64,000 nt of DNA from SXXK01 sp046074645 (GTDB taxonomy: Bacteria > Planctomycetota > Planctomycetia > Planctomycetales > Planctomycetaceae): positions 1-64,000 of the forward strand of contig JBJTOP010000227.1 in the NCBI GenBank assembly GCA_046074645.1, written 5' to 3'. The notes under the pieces are model-generated. The model ran no database searches, was not told where the DNA came from, and was given only the letters and a program-made list of their open reading frames with translations. The translations under genes were made by a program, and so were the position numbers. Positions 37,165-46,195 of this stretch are shown piece after piece. Each line of letters starts with the position of its first letter. Position 1 is the first letter of the stretch.

Positions 37165-39141
37165 CTAGCCGAGGCGACCGAATTGTTGATCGAGGGAATG
37201 TCGGCTGATGGTGAGTGAGGTGGGTCGGCCGTGGGGGCAGTGGTGTGAGTCGTTGACGAGGTGTCGTTGTCGGAGGAGTTCTCGCATTTCTTCGATGGTG
37301 AGTCGTTGTCCTGCTTTGATGGCGGCGCGGCAGGACATGGTATGGAGCATGGAATCGAGGAGATCTCTGCGAGCCATTTTGCCATCGGCCTGCACGAGTT
37401 TTTCGGCGAAGTCGCGGATGATGCGAACGAGTCCTCCGCGGGGGATGAGGACGGGACAGGAGTTTACCAGCAGTGTGGTGCCTCCGAAGTCCTGAATGTC
37501 GAAGCCCATTTCTGTGAAGAGGTCTGCAGATTCGAGTACAGCGGCGGATTCGACAGGGGAGCATTCGATGGTTTCGGGGATGAGCAGTCGCTGTGATTCG
37601 ACGTTTCCGGCGAGGATACGCTGGCGGAGTGCTTCGTACATGATGCGTTCGTGGAGCGCGTGCTGGTCGATGATTTCGATACCGGCATCACTGGCGACGA
37701 CGATGTAGCAGTCGTGGATTTGGAAGGCGCGGAATTCGTCGGTGAGTATTTGTGATTCGGCGACCTGCATGGGAGCCGCGGAGGTGGGATGTGATGTGGG
37801 AGTTGAGGGGTTGGGATGGGAGTCAGGAGTGGTGTGTGGGGGGGGAGCAGCGGTGTGGGGGGTATTGGTCGAGTGATCCAGAGCGAGGGCTTTGATGACG
37901 CCGGGGTGGTGGAAGACGGCGCTGTCATTGAAGGAGGAGCGTGGGGGGGCGGGATGATTGCCGGAGCGGGGATAGGAGTCCTGTCCGTGCTGGAAGTTGA
38001 GATTGAGCGGCTGGTGTGAGCGATTGGGTGCCTGGGGGCGATCAAAGCGGAGTTCTGAGGTGGCGGTGTTATTGGCGGGCGCGGGCTGGTTGGTGTCTGT
38101 CGGGGAGTGTGCCGGGAGTTCGATGCCTGACTGGAAGGCGAGCAGCTGGAATTTATCGCGGAGTGTTTTGAGGAGTTGGCGGTAGAGTGTTTGGCCATCC
38201 TGAAAGCGAACTTCGCTTTTGTTCGGGTGAACGTTGACATCGACGAGTGCGGGAGGGAGTTCGAGGAAGAGGAAGCAGACGGGATGTCTGCCGACCATGA
38301 GCAGTCCGCGGTAGGCTTCGGCGAGTGCGTGCTGGAGGCTGCGGTCCTGGATCCAGCGGCCGTTAAGAAAGAGGAACTGGTGGCTGCGGGTGGCGCGGCT
38401 GAGAGCCGGTTCTCCGACGTAGCCCCAGAGTCGGATGGCGGAGTTGTTGGGGAGTGCGGATTCGGAGGAGACGGCGATGAGGTGATCGGCGACTTCGGCG
38501 CCGAAGAAGCGGCGGATGCGATCGAGCGGGTCGTTGGCGGCAGGGAGTTCGTAGACGAGTTTCTCGTTGTGTCGGAGGACCATGTGGAGTCGCGGGTTGG
38601 CGAGTGCGACGCGGGAGAACTGTTCGACGATATGTCCGAATTCTGTGGAGGCTTTTTTGAGGAAGCGGCGGCGTGCGGGAGTGTTGAAGAAGAGGTTGTG
38701 GACTTCCATGACTGTGCCGGGGGGACAGCCGCAGTCGCGGTCGGTGATGATCCGCCCTCCGTGGGATTCGAGTTCACGGCCGACGGTGCAGTCTTCGGGT
38801 CGAGTGCGGATGCGAAATTGAGCGACCGAGGCGATGGAGGCGAGTGCTTCGCCGCGGAAGCCGAGCGTGCTGACGTGGTCGAGATCGGCGTCAGTGCGAA
38901 TTTTACTGGTGGCGTGGCTGGAGACAGCCAGCAGCATGTCCTCCGGATGAATGCCTTCGCCGTTGTCAGCGACGCGGATGAGTTCCATTCCGCCGCCCTG
39001 AATATCGACATCGATGCGAGTGGAGAGGGCATCGACGCTGTTTTCGAGCAGTTCTTTGATGACGCTGCCGGGGCGTTCGATGACTTCACCGGCGGCGATG
39101 CGATTAACGACATGCGTATCGAGCTGCTGAATGCGTGCCAT
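37165..39141 (-). CDS. mutL: DNA mismatch repair protein MutL
   Basis: 658 residues from ATG 39141. The GHKL ATPase N-terminus carries IAAGEVIERP, DNGEGI (59-64) and GFRGEAL (94-100). A Pro/Ser/Thr-rich linker spans roughly 345-465. The C-terminal domain has the endonuclease motif DQHA-x2-E-x4-E at D492-E503 and the CPHGRP zinc motif near the end, so this is the nicking type of MutL found in species without MutH. No mutS lies nearby. The in-frame extension to 39183 is unlikely because the family starts at the MARIQQL segment. Confidence 0.93.
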   Translation of the reverse strand: MARIQQLDTHVVNRIAAGEVIERPGSVIKELLENSVDALSTRIDVDIQGGGMELIRVADNGEGIHPEDMLLAVSSHATSKIRTDADLDHVSTLGFRGEALASIASVAQFRIRTRPEDCTVGRELESHGGRIITDRDCGCPPGTVMEVHNLFFNTPARRRFLKKASTEFGHIVEQFSRVALANPRLHMVLRHNEKLVYELPAANDPLDRIRRFFGAEVADHLIAVSSESALPNNSAIRLWGYVGEPALSRATRSHQFLFLNGRWIQDRSLQHALAEAYRGLLMVGRHPVCFLFLELPPALVDVNVHPNKSEVRFQDGQTLYRQLLKTLRDKFQLLAFQSGIELPAHSPTDTNQPAPANNTATSELRFDRPQAPNRSHQPLNLNFQHGQDSYPRSGNHPAPPRSSFNDSAVFHHPGVIKALALDHSTNTPHTAAPPPHTTPDSHPNPSTPTSHPTSAAPMQVAESQILTDEFRAFQIHDCYIVVASDAGIEIIDQHALHERIMYEALRQRILAGNVESQRLLIPETIECSPVESAAVLESADLFTEMGFDIQDFGGTTLLVNSCPVLIPRGGLVRIIRDFAEKLVQADGKMARRDLLDSMLHTMSCRAAIKAGQRLTIEEMRELLRQRHLVNDSHHCPHGRPTSLTISRHSLDQQFGRLG

Positions 39142-39418
39142 TCGGGGAATACCTTGGGTGTCTGTAACGAAGAGGATAATCAAAGGGATTATAACAATCC
39201 CCCTGATAAAACGTGGAGTTTGGAGCAGTTAAGGAAGGAAAAGTGGATGATTTTATTTGGTGAAACAGAAGCTCTGGGGGGAACAGGGGCGGAGGTAAGT
39301 TTGTTCTGGTTATGAGGAATTTCAGGATTGGGCTGCATGGAACGCATGGTGAATGCCGATTTGGACGGGGGGAGCCGGTATTCCTGCAGGTGTTCTTCAG
39401 TTGGGACAGGGATCAGTC

Positions 39419-40411
39419 ATGGAAGCGCAGTCGTCAGAGCAGGCAGGTGGACCAAATTTTCTGAAACGACGGCTTGGCCGTGGTTTGAGCGCCCTGCTGG
39501 GAAGTGGCGAGGGTGAAATTGCGGAACAACCAGCAATTCTTCCGATGCACGCTTCGTCGGGTCCTCCGGCAGCTGGTGCTGACGAGATAGCGCTGGAGCT
39601 GATTGAGCGTAATCCGCATCAGCCGAGGCGAGAATTTGATCAGGTGGCGATTGATGAATTATCGGAGAGCATTCGGCGGCACGGGGTCCTGCAGCCGCTG
39701 ATTGTGAGGCCGCGTGCGGAAGGTGGCTACCAGCTGGTGGCTGGCGAACGTCGGTGGCGAGCGGCTCAGCAGGCTGGTCTTGAGACAATACCCTGCCGCG
39801 TGATTGATTTTTCTGATCGCCAGTCGATGGAGGTTGCGCTGGAGGAGAACCTGAAGCGTGAAGACCTGAATGTGCTGGAGAAGGCAGGAGCTTTTCGGGA
39901 GTATCTGGAGCGTTTCGGAGGGACGATAGAGGAGCTTGCGCGACAGTTGAGCATGAGTCGTGCGAGTTTGAGCAACATGCTGCGGTTGCTGGAGCTGGCG
40001 GAGCCTGTGCAGGCGCTGTTGCGGAGCGATCGGATTTCGGCGGGCCATGCGCGGGCGTTGCTGGCCTTGCCGGTGGAGCATCAGGAAGCGTTGTCGAGGC
40101 AGATTGAGACCGATCAGTTATCGGTTCGTCGGACAGAGGAGCTGGTTCGGGAGTTGGTGAAGCAGTGCTCGGAGGCTGCTGAGCTGGCATCTGGAGAAGC
40201 TGCAGTGTCATCTGCGAATGACACTGCAACAGAATCCAATGAGCCTGCTCAGACGAATCACGTTTTGTCACTGCAGACGGCTCTTCGAGATCTGCTGGGG
40301 GCAAAGATCGATATCCGGCAGCGTCGGAACAACGCAGGACAGATTGTGATTCACTTCACGGACAACGACGACTTTGAGCGAATTCTTGGTCGTCTGAGGA
40401 AGGCTGGCTGA
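39419..40411 (+). CDS. parB: Chromosome partitioning protein ParB
   Basis: 330 residues from ATG 39419, with GGGACAGGGA upstream. The N-terminal RRLGRGLSALLG (18-29) is the ParA-interacting peptide. The CTPase box GERRWRA lies at 109-115, and the helix-turn-helix ELARQLSMSRASLSNMLRLLE near 165-185 binds parS. A linker and a C-terminal dimerisation segment follow. parA is not next to it; the neighbours are mutL (divergent) and the RNase E/G gene (convergent). I found no convincing parS site in the window. Confidence 0.9.
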   Translation: MEAQSSEQAGGPNFLKRRLGRGLSALLGSGEGEIAEQPAILPMHASSGPPAAGADEIALELIERNPHQPRREFDQVAIDELSESIRRHGVLQPLIVRPRAEGGYQLVAGERRWRAAQQAGLETIPCRVIDFSDRQSMEVALEENLKREDLNVLEKAGAFREYLERFGGTIEELARQLSMSRASLSNMLRLLELAEPVQALLRSDRISAGHARALLALPVEHQEALSRQIETDQLSVRRTEELVRELVKQCSEAAELASGEAAVSSANDTATESNEPAQTNHVLSLQTALRDLLGAKIDIRQRRNNAGQIVIHFTDNDDFERILGRLRKAG

Positions 40412-40427
40412 GTGTTGCGGGAGTGAA

Positions 40428-41999
40428 TCAGGCGAGAGAGACTTCTTTTCCGACGGCGTCTTCAGCTCTGAAGGTCATGTGTTCGAAGAGCACATCGGAT
40501 TTGGTGACGATGACGATTTCGACTTCGTTTTCGTCTTCGATGCGGATGAGTTCCTTGCGTTTGCGATTATTGAGGTAGTTACCGACGCGATCGTGGACTT
40601 CGATGACGATGCGTTTGACGGTTTCGCTGGAGGCGGCAGCGAGGACGAGTCGCATGACTTCGATAGAGAGGCTTTCGGCGGTTTTTACCTGTCCGACGCC
40701 GTTGCACGACGGGCAATTTTCGTAGACGCTTCGTCGGAGCGAGGGTCGGATGCGTTGTCGTGTCATTTCGATGAGTCCAAAGGGACTGATGCGAAGGACA
40801 CGAGTGCGTGCGCGATCGCGAGCGACGGCATCACGGAGGGCACGTTCGACTCCGCGGCGATGTTTTTCTTCGCGCATATCGATGAAGTCATTGACGATGA
40901 CACCGCCGAGGTCACGGAGTCGAATTTGTCGGGCGATGGCATCAGCGGCACGGAGATTCATCTGGTAGGCGCTTTTTTCAGCATCCGAATCTGCGCGGAA
41001 GCTGCCGCTGTTGACGTCGATGGCGACGAGTGCTTCTGTTTGGTCGATGACGAGTGATCCACCGCCCTGGAGGGGTACGTAGCGGTCGTGGATGCGGGCG
41101 ATTTCGTCTTCGATGCCATACTTGTTGAAGATGGGTTCTGAGCCGGAGTATCTCTGGACGCGGTTGATGTGCGTGGGCATGACGATTTTCATGAATTCAC
41201 GAGCACGTTCCCAGGCGCTGTCTTCGTCGATGAGCACGGAATCGATTTCCGTGGTGTAGATATCCCGCATCGTGCGGATGATCATATCACTTTCTTCGTA
41301 GATGCCGGCAGGGGAGGGTGTTTTGCGGAGTTTGTTGACGATGGTTTCCCAGAGTCTGAGCAGGTAGCTGAGGTCACGTCGGAGGTCAGATTCCTCGCGG
41401 TCGATACCGGCAGTGCGGATGATGAAGCCGAGTCCTTCGGGGGGTTGCAGGGCTTTCATGGTTTGTCGGAGACGTTTGCGAGTTTTTTCGTCTTCGATTT
41501 TGCGACTGACGCCGACGCGCTGGAGACCTGGCATGAGTACGAGGTAGCGGCCGGGGATGGAGATGTAGGTGGAGAGGGTTGGGCCTTTGTTGCCAATACC
41601 TTCCTTGATGACCTGGACGAGGACTTCGCTGCCGCGCTGGAAGATTTTCTGTATTGGGGGTTTGTTGCGGGCGTTGCGTTCATTGAGGTATTTTGGTGGA
41701 CGTCCGCCGTGGTCGTCGTCGTCATCGTCGTCTTCGGGGTCGCGGTCCTTTACGAGGTGCCGGTAGTACTGGTATTCGACATCGCTGACGTGGAGGAATC
41801 CGTTGCGTCCGACGCCGAAATCGACGAATGCGGCCTGGATGCTGGGTTCGATATTGACGATGCGACCTTTGTAGATATTACCGACGTAGTTTTCGGCGCT
41901 GCTGCGTTCGACGTAGAGTTCTTCGAGGACACCGTCTTCGACGATTGCAATCCGGCTTTCTTCCGGTTGCAGGACATTGATGAGCATTTCCTTTTTCAT
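40428..41999 (-). CDS. Ribonuclease E/G family protein
   Basis: 523 residues from ATG 41999. S1 domain at about 36-145, then the RNase H-like and DNase I-like catalytic parts. Metal-binding D328 (AIDVNSG) and D371 (VNDFIDM) are present, and the zinc link is C429-P-S-C432. The C-terminal scaffold of E. coli RNase E is absent, so the protein resembles RNase G. An acidic insertion (D86-D96, DRDPEDDDDDDD) interrupts the S1 domain. It follows the enzyme I gene by 94 bp on the same strand, so the two may be co-transcribed. Confidence 0.9.
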   Translation of the reverse strand: MKKEMLINVLQPEESRIAIVEDGVLEELYVERSSAENYVGNIYKGRIVNIEPSIQAAFVDFGVGRNGFLHVSDVEYQYYRHLVKDRDPEDDDDDDDHGGRPPKYLNERNARNKPPIQKIFQRGSEVLVQVIKEGIGNKGPTLSTYISIPGRYLVLMPGLQRVGVSRKIEDEKTRKRLRQTMKALQPPEGLGFIIRTAGIDREESDLRRDLSYLLRLWETIVNKLRKTPSPAGIYEESDMIIRTMRDIYTTEIDSVLIDEDSAWERAREFMKIVMPTHINRVQRYSGSEPIFNKYGIEDEIARIHDRYVPLQGGGSLVIDQTEALVAIDVNSGSFRADSDAEKSAYQMNLRAADAIARQIRLRDLGGVIVNDFIDMREEKHRRGVERALRDAVARDRARTRVLRISPFGLIEMTRQRIRPSLRRSVYENCPSCNGVGQVKTAESLSIEVMRLVLAAASSETVKRIVIEVHDRVGNYLNNRKRKELIRIEDENEVEIVIVTKSDVLFEHMTFRAEDAVGKEVSLA

Positions 42000-42093
42000 G
42001 ATGGGCCTGGTCTGACTGGTTGGTGTTTGTGATTGTTTTGTGACAGCCGGCGAACGTCGCGGGCTGTTGTACGGGATTTTTGGGGGCAGTGGT

Positions 42094-43854
42094 TCAGAAG
42101 CCGCTGCCCTCATCAAGATCAGGGCAGAGTCTGACGAGCTCTCCCTGGAGAAAATGTTCGACGTCGCGCGCCAGATCGAGCGAAAGGGCGTGCTGAGCAA
42201 TTTTTTTTGCATCGTCCAAAGAGAGACTGCGGACGACTTCCTTGAGCCGTGAGATGGCCTGGGGAGTGGCGCTGAGGCTTTTGAGTCCGAGACCGATCAG
42301 GAGCGGAATGAACCGCGGCTCGGAACTCATTTGTCCGCAGACGTTGACTGGTTTTTTATGTTTATCTGCCGCCTGCACGACCATCTGGATGAGCCGGAGG
42401 ATGGAGGGGTCTCCGGAGCGATACAGATTGGCAACGGTCGGATCAGAACGGTCGCAGGCAAGAGTGTATTGGATGAGATCGTTGGTACCAATTGAGAAGA
42501 AGTCGACTTCTTTTGCAAATTCGGGAGCGAGGATTACGGCGGAGGGAACTTCGACCATCATGCCGACGGGGATGTTTCTTTGGAACGGAAGTCCTTCCTC
42601 TTCGAGGTCTTCCATGACGTCCATGAGGATCATTTTTGCCTGACGGAATTCGAGGAGAGAGGAGACGAGTGGAAACATGATGCGGACGTTGCCGCGGACG
42701 GAGGCCCTGAGAATGGCTCGGAGCTGCCGTTTGAACATTCCCGTGCTGCGGAGGCTGAGGCGGATACTGCGGAGCCCGAGCATGGGATTTGGGGATTCTG
42801 AGAACTGGTGTTCCAGCACTTGCGGGACTTTGTCGGCGCCGAGATCGAGGGTGCGAATGACGACGGGCAGATCTCCGCAGGCATCGAGCACACGGCAGTA
42901 GGCTTCGAAGTGATCAGCTTCGGAGGGTTCTCTGTTACCGCTGAGGAAGAGGAATTCAGTGCGATAGAGTCCAATTCCGTCGGCTCCGCGGCTGATACAC
43001 TGGCTCACTTCTTCGGGGAATTCGATATTTCCACCGATGGTGATTCGATGTCCATCGACGGTTTCGGCTGGGAGTCGTTCGACTTGTCTGAGTCGTTCGC
43101 GGACGCGCAGGTTGCGGGCCTGGGAATCACGGACGCGGGCGAGCGAATCGGCGTCGGGGTCGATCAGTATCTGTCCGTGGTCGCCATCGAGAATTGCGTT
43201 TTCACCACCGGAGATTTTGCTGAGGCAGCGACCGAGTCCGACGATGGCGGGGATTTCCAGAGCACCGGCAAGAATGGCGGTATGACTGGTTTTTCCGCCG
43301 ACCTCGGTAGCGAAGCCAAGTACGAAGCGCGTGTCGAGATCGGCTGTTTCGCCCGGGGTGAGTTCGTGGGCGAGGAGAATCACGGGTTCGGTGAGGTTTC
43401 GCAGTTCTTCTCGGCTTTCGCCGAGGAGCTGTCGGAGGAGGCGTTTTTCAAGGTCGAAGATGTCGAGGGCTCGTTCGGAGAGGTAGCGATCGCCCAGTTT
43501 TTCCAGTTGTTCGGCATAGCCACGAAGGACGCGACTGACGGCAGATTCCGGGGAGCGGCAGTGATCGCGGATCAGGCTTTCGACTTCGCGAATGAGTCGC
43601 GGGTCCTGGGCCATCTGCAGATGTGCGGAGAAGATAGCGCCGTATTGCTGACCGAGCTGGGAGGTGACGAGTTTTTCGTTGGCCTGGATGTCGTTGCAGA
43701 CGTGTTCCAGGGCAAGATGGAAGCGGTGCAGTTCTGTATCAACGGCGTCCCGCGCGACATAGCGTCCGGGGATGCGAAAGTTCTCGGAACCCAGCACCAG
43801 CACCGGGCCCGTGACAATACCGGGCGAAACTGCAATTCCAGCGAAAACCTTCAT
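42094..43854 (-). CDS. ptsI: PTS enzyme I (phosphoenolpyruvate-protein phosphotransferase)
   Basis: 586 residues from ATG 43854. Phosphorylates HPr from PEP. The phospho-histidine is H191 in GGKTSHTAILA, the PEP-binding part has EFLFLSGNREPSE, DLGADKVP and GTNDLIQYTL, and the catalytic cysteine is in VNVCGQMSSEP. Length is close to the standard 570-580. No HPr, EIIA or transporter genes are nearby, so a regulatory role rather than sugar import is possible. A hairpin directly abuts the start codon (separate entry). Confidence 0.9.
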   Translation of the reverse strand: MKVFAGIAVSPGIVTGPVLVLGSENFRIPGRYVARDAVDTELHRFHLALEHVCNDIQANEKLVTSQLGQQYGAIFSAHLQMAQDPRLIREVESLIRDHCRSPESAVSRVLRGYAEQLEKLGDRYLSERALDIFDLEKRLLRQLLGESREELRNLTEPVILLAHELTPGETADLDTRFVLGFATEVGGKTSHTAILAGALEIPAIVGLGRCLSKISGGENAILDGDHGQILIDPDADSLARVRDSQARNLRVRERLRQVERLPAETVDGHRITIGGNIEFPEEVSQCISRGADGIGLYRTEFLFLSGNREPSEADHFEAYCRVLDACGDLPVVIRTLDLGADKVPQVLEHQFSESPNPMLGLRSIRLSLRSTGMFKRQLRAILRASVRGNVRIMFPLVSSLLEFRQAKMILMDVMEDLEEEGLPFQRNIPVGMMVEVPSAVILAPEFAKEVDFFSIGTNDLIQYTLACDRSDPTVANLYRSGDPSILRLIQMVVQAADKHKKPVNVCGQMSSEPRFIPLLIGLGLKSLSATPQAISRLKEVVRSLSLDDAKKIAQHALSLDLARDVEHFLQGELVRLCPDLDEGSGF

Positions 43855-43872
43855 CCCGCTGATTCTAGCGGG
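43855..43872 (-). promoter_or_regulatory. Stem-loop immediately before the ptsI start
   Basis: On the coding strand CCCGCT, a six-base loop AGAATC and AGCGGG end exactly one base before the ATG at 43854. There is no Shine-Dalgarno sequence in the usual window, since that space is taken by the stem. It may control initiation, or the true start may lie further in. Confidence 0.45.
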
Positions 43873-44251
43873 AATTCCGGCCAACGGAAATGAACTTGAA
43901 GTGCTGACGAGGAACGACCGCAGCAGAAAGCCAATCCGGATGAAAAACAGGTGATTTGGGAATAACGGGCAGTTTGAGCTGACTGATTGAGACAGCGTTG
44001 GAGTGTGGAATTTCAATTCGGATCGGCTGTTCTCGGCAGGCGCATCCCTGCAATGACTTGAATCAGAATCCGCGTTATCAGCGATTTTTCACGCGGAATC
44101 GGCAGCCTTTCCCCAATCGGAATTTTTGATGAAGCGATTTTGATGAACCGCCCGATAAAGAGGGCAACGCCGATGTCGCCGGGGGAAACCGGCCGGGTTT
44201 GTTCGGTCGGACTGTGACAATCGGCAGGCATTGCAGTTCAGGGGATCAAGG
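43873..44251. other. Divergent intergenic region
   Basis: Together with the hairpin above, nearly 400 bases separate ptsI from the small plus-strand gene. The stretch is relatively AT-rich around 43930-44010 and carries no clear ORF, tRNA or long repeat. Promoters for both flanking genes are expected here but I cannot place them with confidence. Confidence 0.4.
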
Positions 44252-44476
44252 ATGCGTCCCAGACTTCGTCTTTTCGTCGGCTCAGATGACACCGATACCG
44301 TTGCGTTTCCTGAGCCCGAAGTCTCCATGAAGCTCGGTGAATTCACAAAGATACTGGCGGACGCGATTATCTGGGACCGCACATGGGTGAGTGATTTTGC
44401 GGATGAAGACGTGCGGGTCTCTGCGGACCTGTACGAGATTCTGACGATGTATTCGCAGATGCGTCCGAGCGCCTGA
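44252..44476 (+). CDS. Small acidic protein of unknown function
   Basis: About 74 residues from ATG 44252, preceded by CAGGGGAT. The sequence starts MRPRLRLFVGSDDTDTVAF, continues with a helix KLGEFTKILADAIIWDRTW, then FADEDVRVSADLYEILTMYSQ. It has no signal peptide or membrane segment and looks like a small folded alpha/beta protein. It converges on the last gene of the kinase-ExbD operon, 15 bases away. I do not recognise the family. Confidence 0.55.
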   Translation: MRPRLRLFVGSDDTDTVAFPEPEVSMKLGEFTKILADAIIWDRTWVSDFADEDVRVSADLYEILTMYSQMRPSA

Positions 44477-44491
44477 GGTTGGGGATGGTGG

Positions 44492-46195
44492 TCAGGGCGC
44501 GGGTGCGGGTGCGGGCCTGGTGGCAGGGGGAAGCCCGGCGGCCTGCCGCAACTTCTGCAGTTCGTCTGCTTCCTTCACTCGCTTGTCTGCCGCGAAGAAT
44601 TTGTCCACTGATTCTCTCATTTTTGTAATGAGCGATTCGATGCGGCGTTTAGCGGCGGCGTTACGAACGGCGTCGGCCTTTTGGAGTGCCGGGCTGCGGA
44701 TGGCATCGAGTCGATCACTGAACTGCTGACGTGCGGGCAGAGCATCGATGCTGGTGACGGCGTTTTCGAATGCGGGCTTATCTCCGGCCGCCGAAGCCTT
44801 CTTCGCGATACTCATGTAGACAGCCTTTTCGGCAACCATATCGACGAGCTCATCGCGGAGCAGGTACAGGTCGCCTTCGACTCCGAGACGAATGGAGTCA
44901 TCGGGGAGCTTGACAGTTTCCCTGGGCATGACTCCCGGAGCATAGGGGATTCTTGCAAGGAGTGTCGAGCCACTGAAGGCGTAGAGCCAGAAAGTGGGTT
45001 TGGCGGGATCGACAGACAGTTGCAGTTCCCCGCTGCGATCAGTGAGGTGACGAACTCGCATTTCCGGTGGTGAATCGCGTTCCGGAACCTGATCGACACG
45101 GATGCAGACGAGCGGCCGATCGGGGCGGTCTCGCAGGACGAGTTTGACGCGGCTGGAGGAGGCCATCGGCCGCTGGCGAATGGCAATTTGCTGCAAGTTT
45201 CGACTTCCTTTGCCGCCATAGGGAACCGGACCGTGGGAGAGCAGAAGTCCGCGGACGCGAGCGGTATCGGTGTAGCTGGTGGAGGGTTCGGCAGCATCCG
45301 GCAGCGAGACGGGGGCGTCATCCTGGGAGAATCCTGCGGTGCCGAGAACGCGATTGAAATCGGTTATCTGAATGTAGCAGAGATCGAGCCGCTGGAGGAT
45401 TTTGACTTTGCCTGGATTTTTGCGGTCCATTTGGCGAAGGAAGGTGCGGAGCACATCACCTTTGGCAATTTGAGCGGCCGAGGGGTCGGGTGGCAGGAGG
45501 TTGCCGGCCTGAAGGGTGAATTCGAGCTGTGATTTATCGATGGTAGGGCCGGAGAAGAGCAGGAGGGGGCGGAAGCAGTCGCGACCGAGTTCGCAGGCGG
45601 CATGAGCGACACTTTGGGAGGTGAACACGCTGCGTGAGAGGCTGGGAGAGAGTTCCTCGATGCGGGTGTCGTATTCGCGGCAGCTGACTGTGAATCCGGC
45701 CTGTCCACATTCGATGGAGACGAGCAGGAGTTTTTCGGTGGCGGCTTCCGGCCAGGTTTCGCGGAGATCGTTTTCGGTGAGTCGCTCCAGTTGGAGTTGA
45801 GTGCCGGGTCGGAACCATGCGGATTCACGAACCTGAGTGCGCCACATGCTGCCGTACATCCGCTGGAAGCCATCGCGGATTTGATCGACGAGTTTGTATC
45901 GGAGATGTGGAGCGGCAGCGGCGGGGCCACTGAAGGCCACTTCGACGGCCACGCGGTAGGGACGATCCTGAAGGGGGATCACAGGTTCAGGTGTGGTCGC
46001 GGGTTGAGGTGAGCCGGCCGGAACTGCGGTGGGGGCGGGGGCGGGGGCGGGTGATGCGGGGGTGTTCTGAGCAGGTGCTCCCGAGGTTGCCGGCTGGGCA
46101 GTCGGGGGCGCGGGCGTATCCTGGGCTGCGGCGAAGGGCAGCACGGAGACGAACACCGGCAGGAGCATTGAGAGCAGGTTCCGTAGAAGTTTCAT
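44492..46195 (-). CDS. Secreted protein of unknown function, last gene of kinase-ExbD operon
   Basis: 567 residues. A signal peptide (LLSMLLPVFVSVLPFAAAQ) is followed by about 45 residues of Pro/Ala/Thr linker, a mixed alpha/beta domain (80-260; VAVEVAFSGPAAAAPHLRYK), further strands, and a charged C-terminal helical region (480-545) ending in another Pro/Ala tail. No enzyme motif is visible. Its ATG overlaps the stop of the gene before it (ATGA, 46192-46195), so it is translationally coupled to the solute-binding-like protein and belongs to the same envelope system. Confidence 0.7.
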   Translation of the reverse strand: MKLLRNLLSMLLPVFVSVLPFAAAQDTPAPPTAQPATSGAPAQNTPASPAPAPAPTAVPAGSPQPATTPEPVIPLQDRPYRVAVEVAFSGPAAAAPHLRYKLVDQIRDGFQRMYGSMWRTQVRESAWFRPGTQLQLERLTENDLRETWPEAATEKLLLVSIECGQAGFTVSCREYDTRIEELSPSLSRSVFTSQSVAHAACELGRDCFRPLLLFSGPTIDKSQLEFTLQAGNLLPPDPSAAQIAKGDVLRTFLRQMDRKNPGKVKILQRLDLCYIQITDFNRVLGTAGFSQDDAPVSLPDAAEPSTSYTDTARVRGLLLSHGPVPYGGKGSRNLQQIAIRQRPMASSSRVKLVLRDRPDRPLVCIRVDQVPERDSPPEMRVRHLTDRSGELQLSVDPAKPTFWLYAFSGSTLLARIPYAPGVMPRETVKLPDDSIRLGVEGDLYLLRDELVDMVAEKAVYMSIAKKASAAGDKPAFENAVTSIDALPARQQFSDRLDAIRSPALQKADAVRNAAAKRRIESLITKMRESVDKFFAADKRVKEADELQKLRQAAGLPPATRPAPAPAP

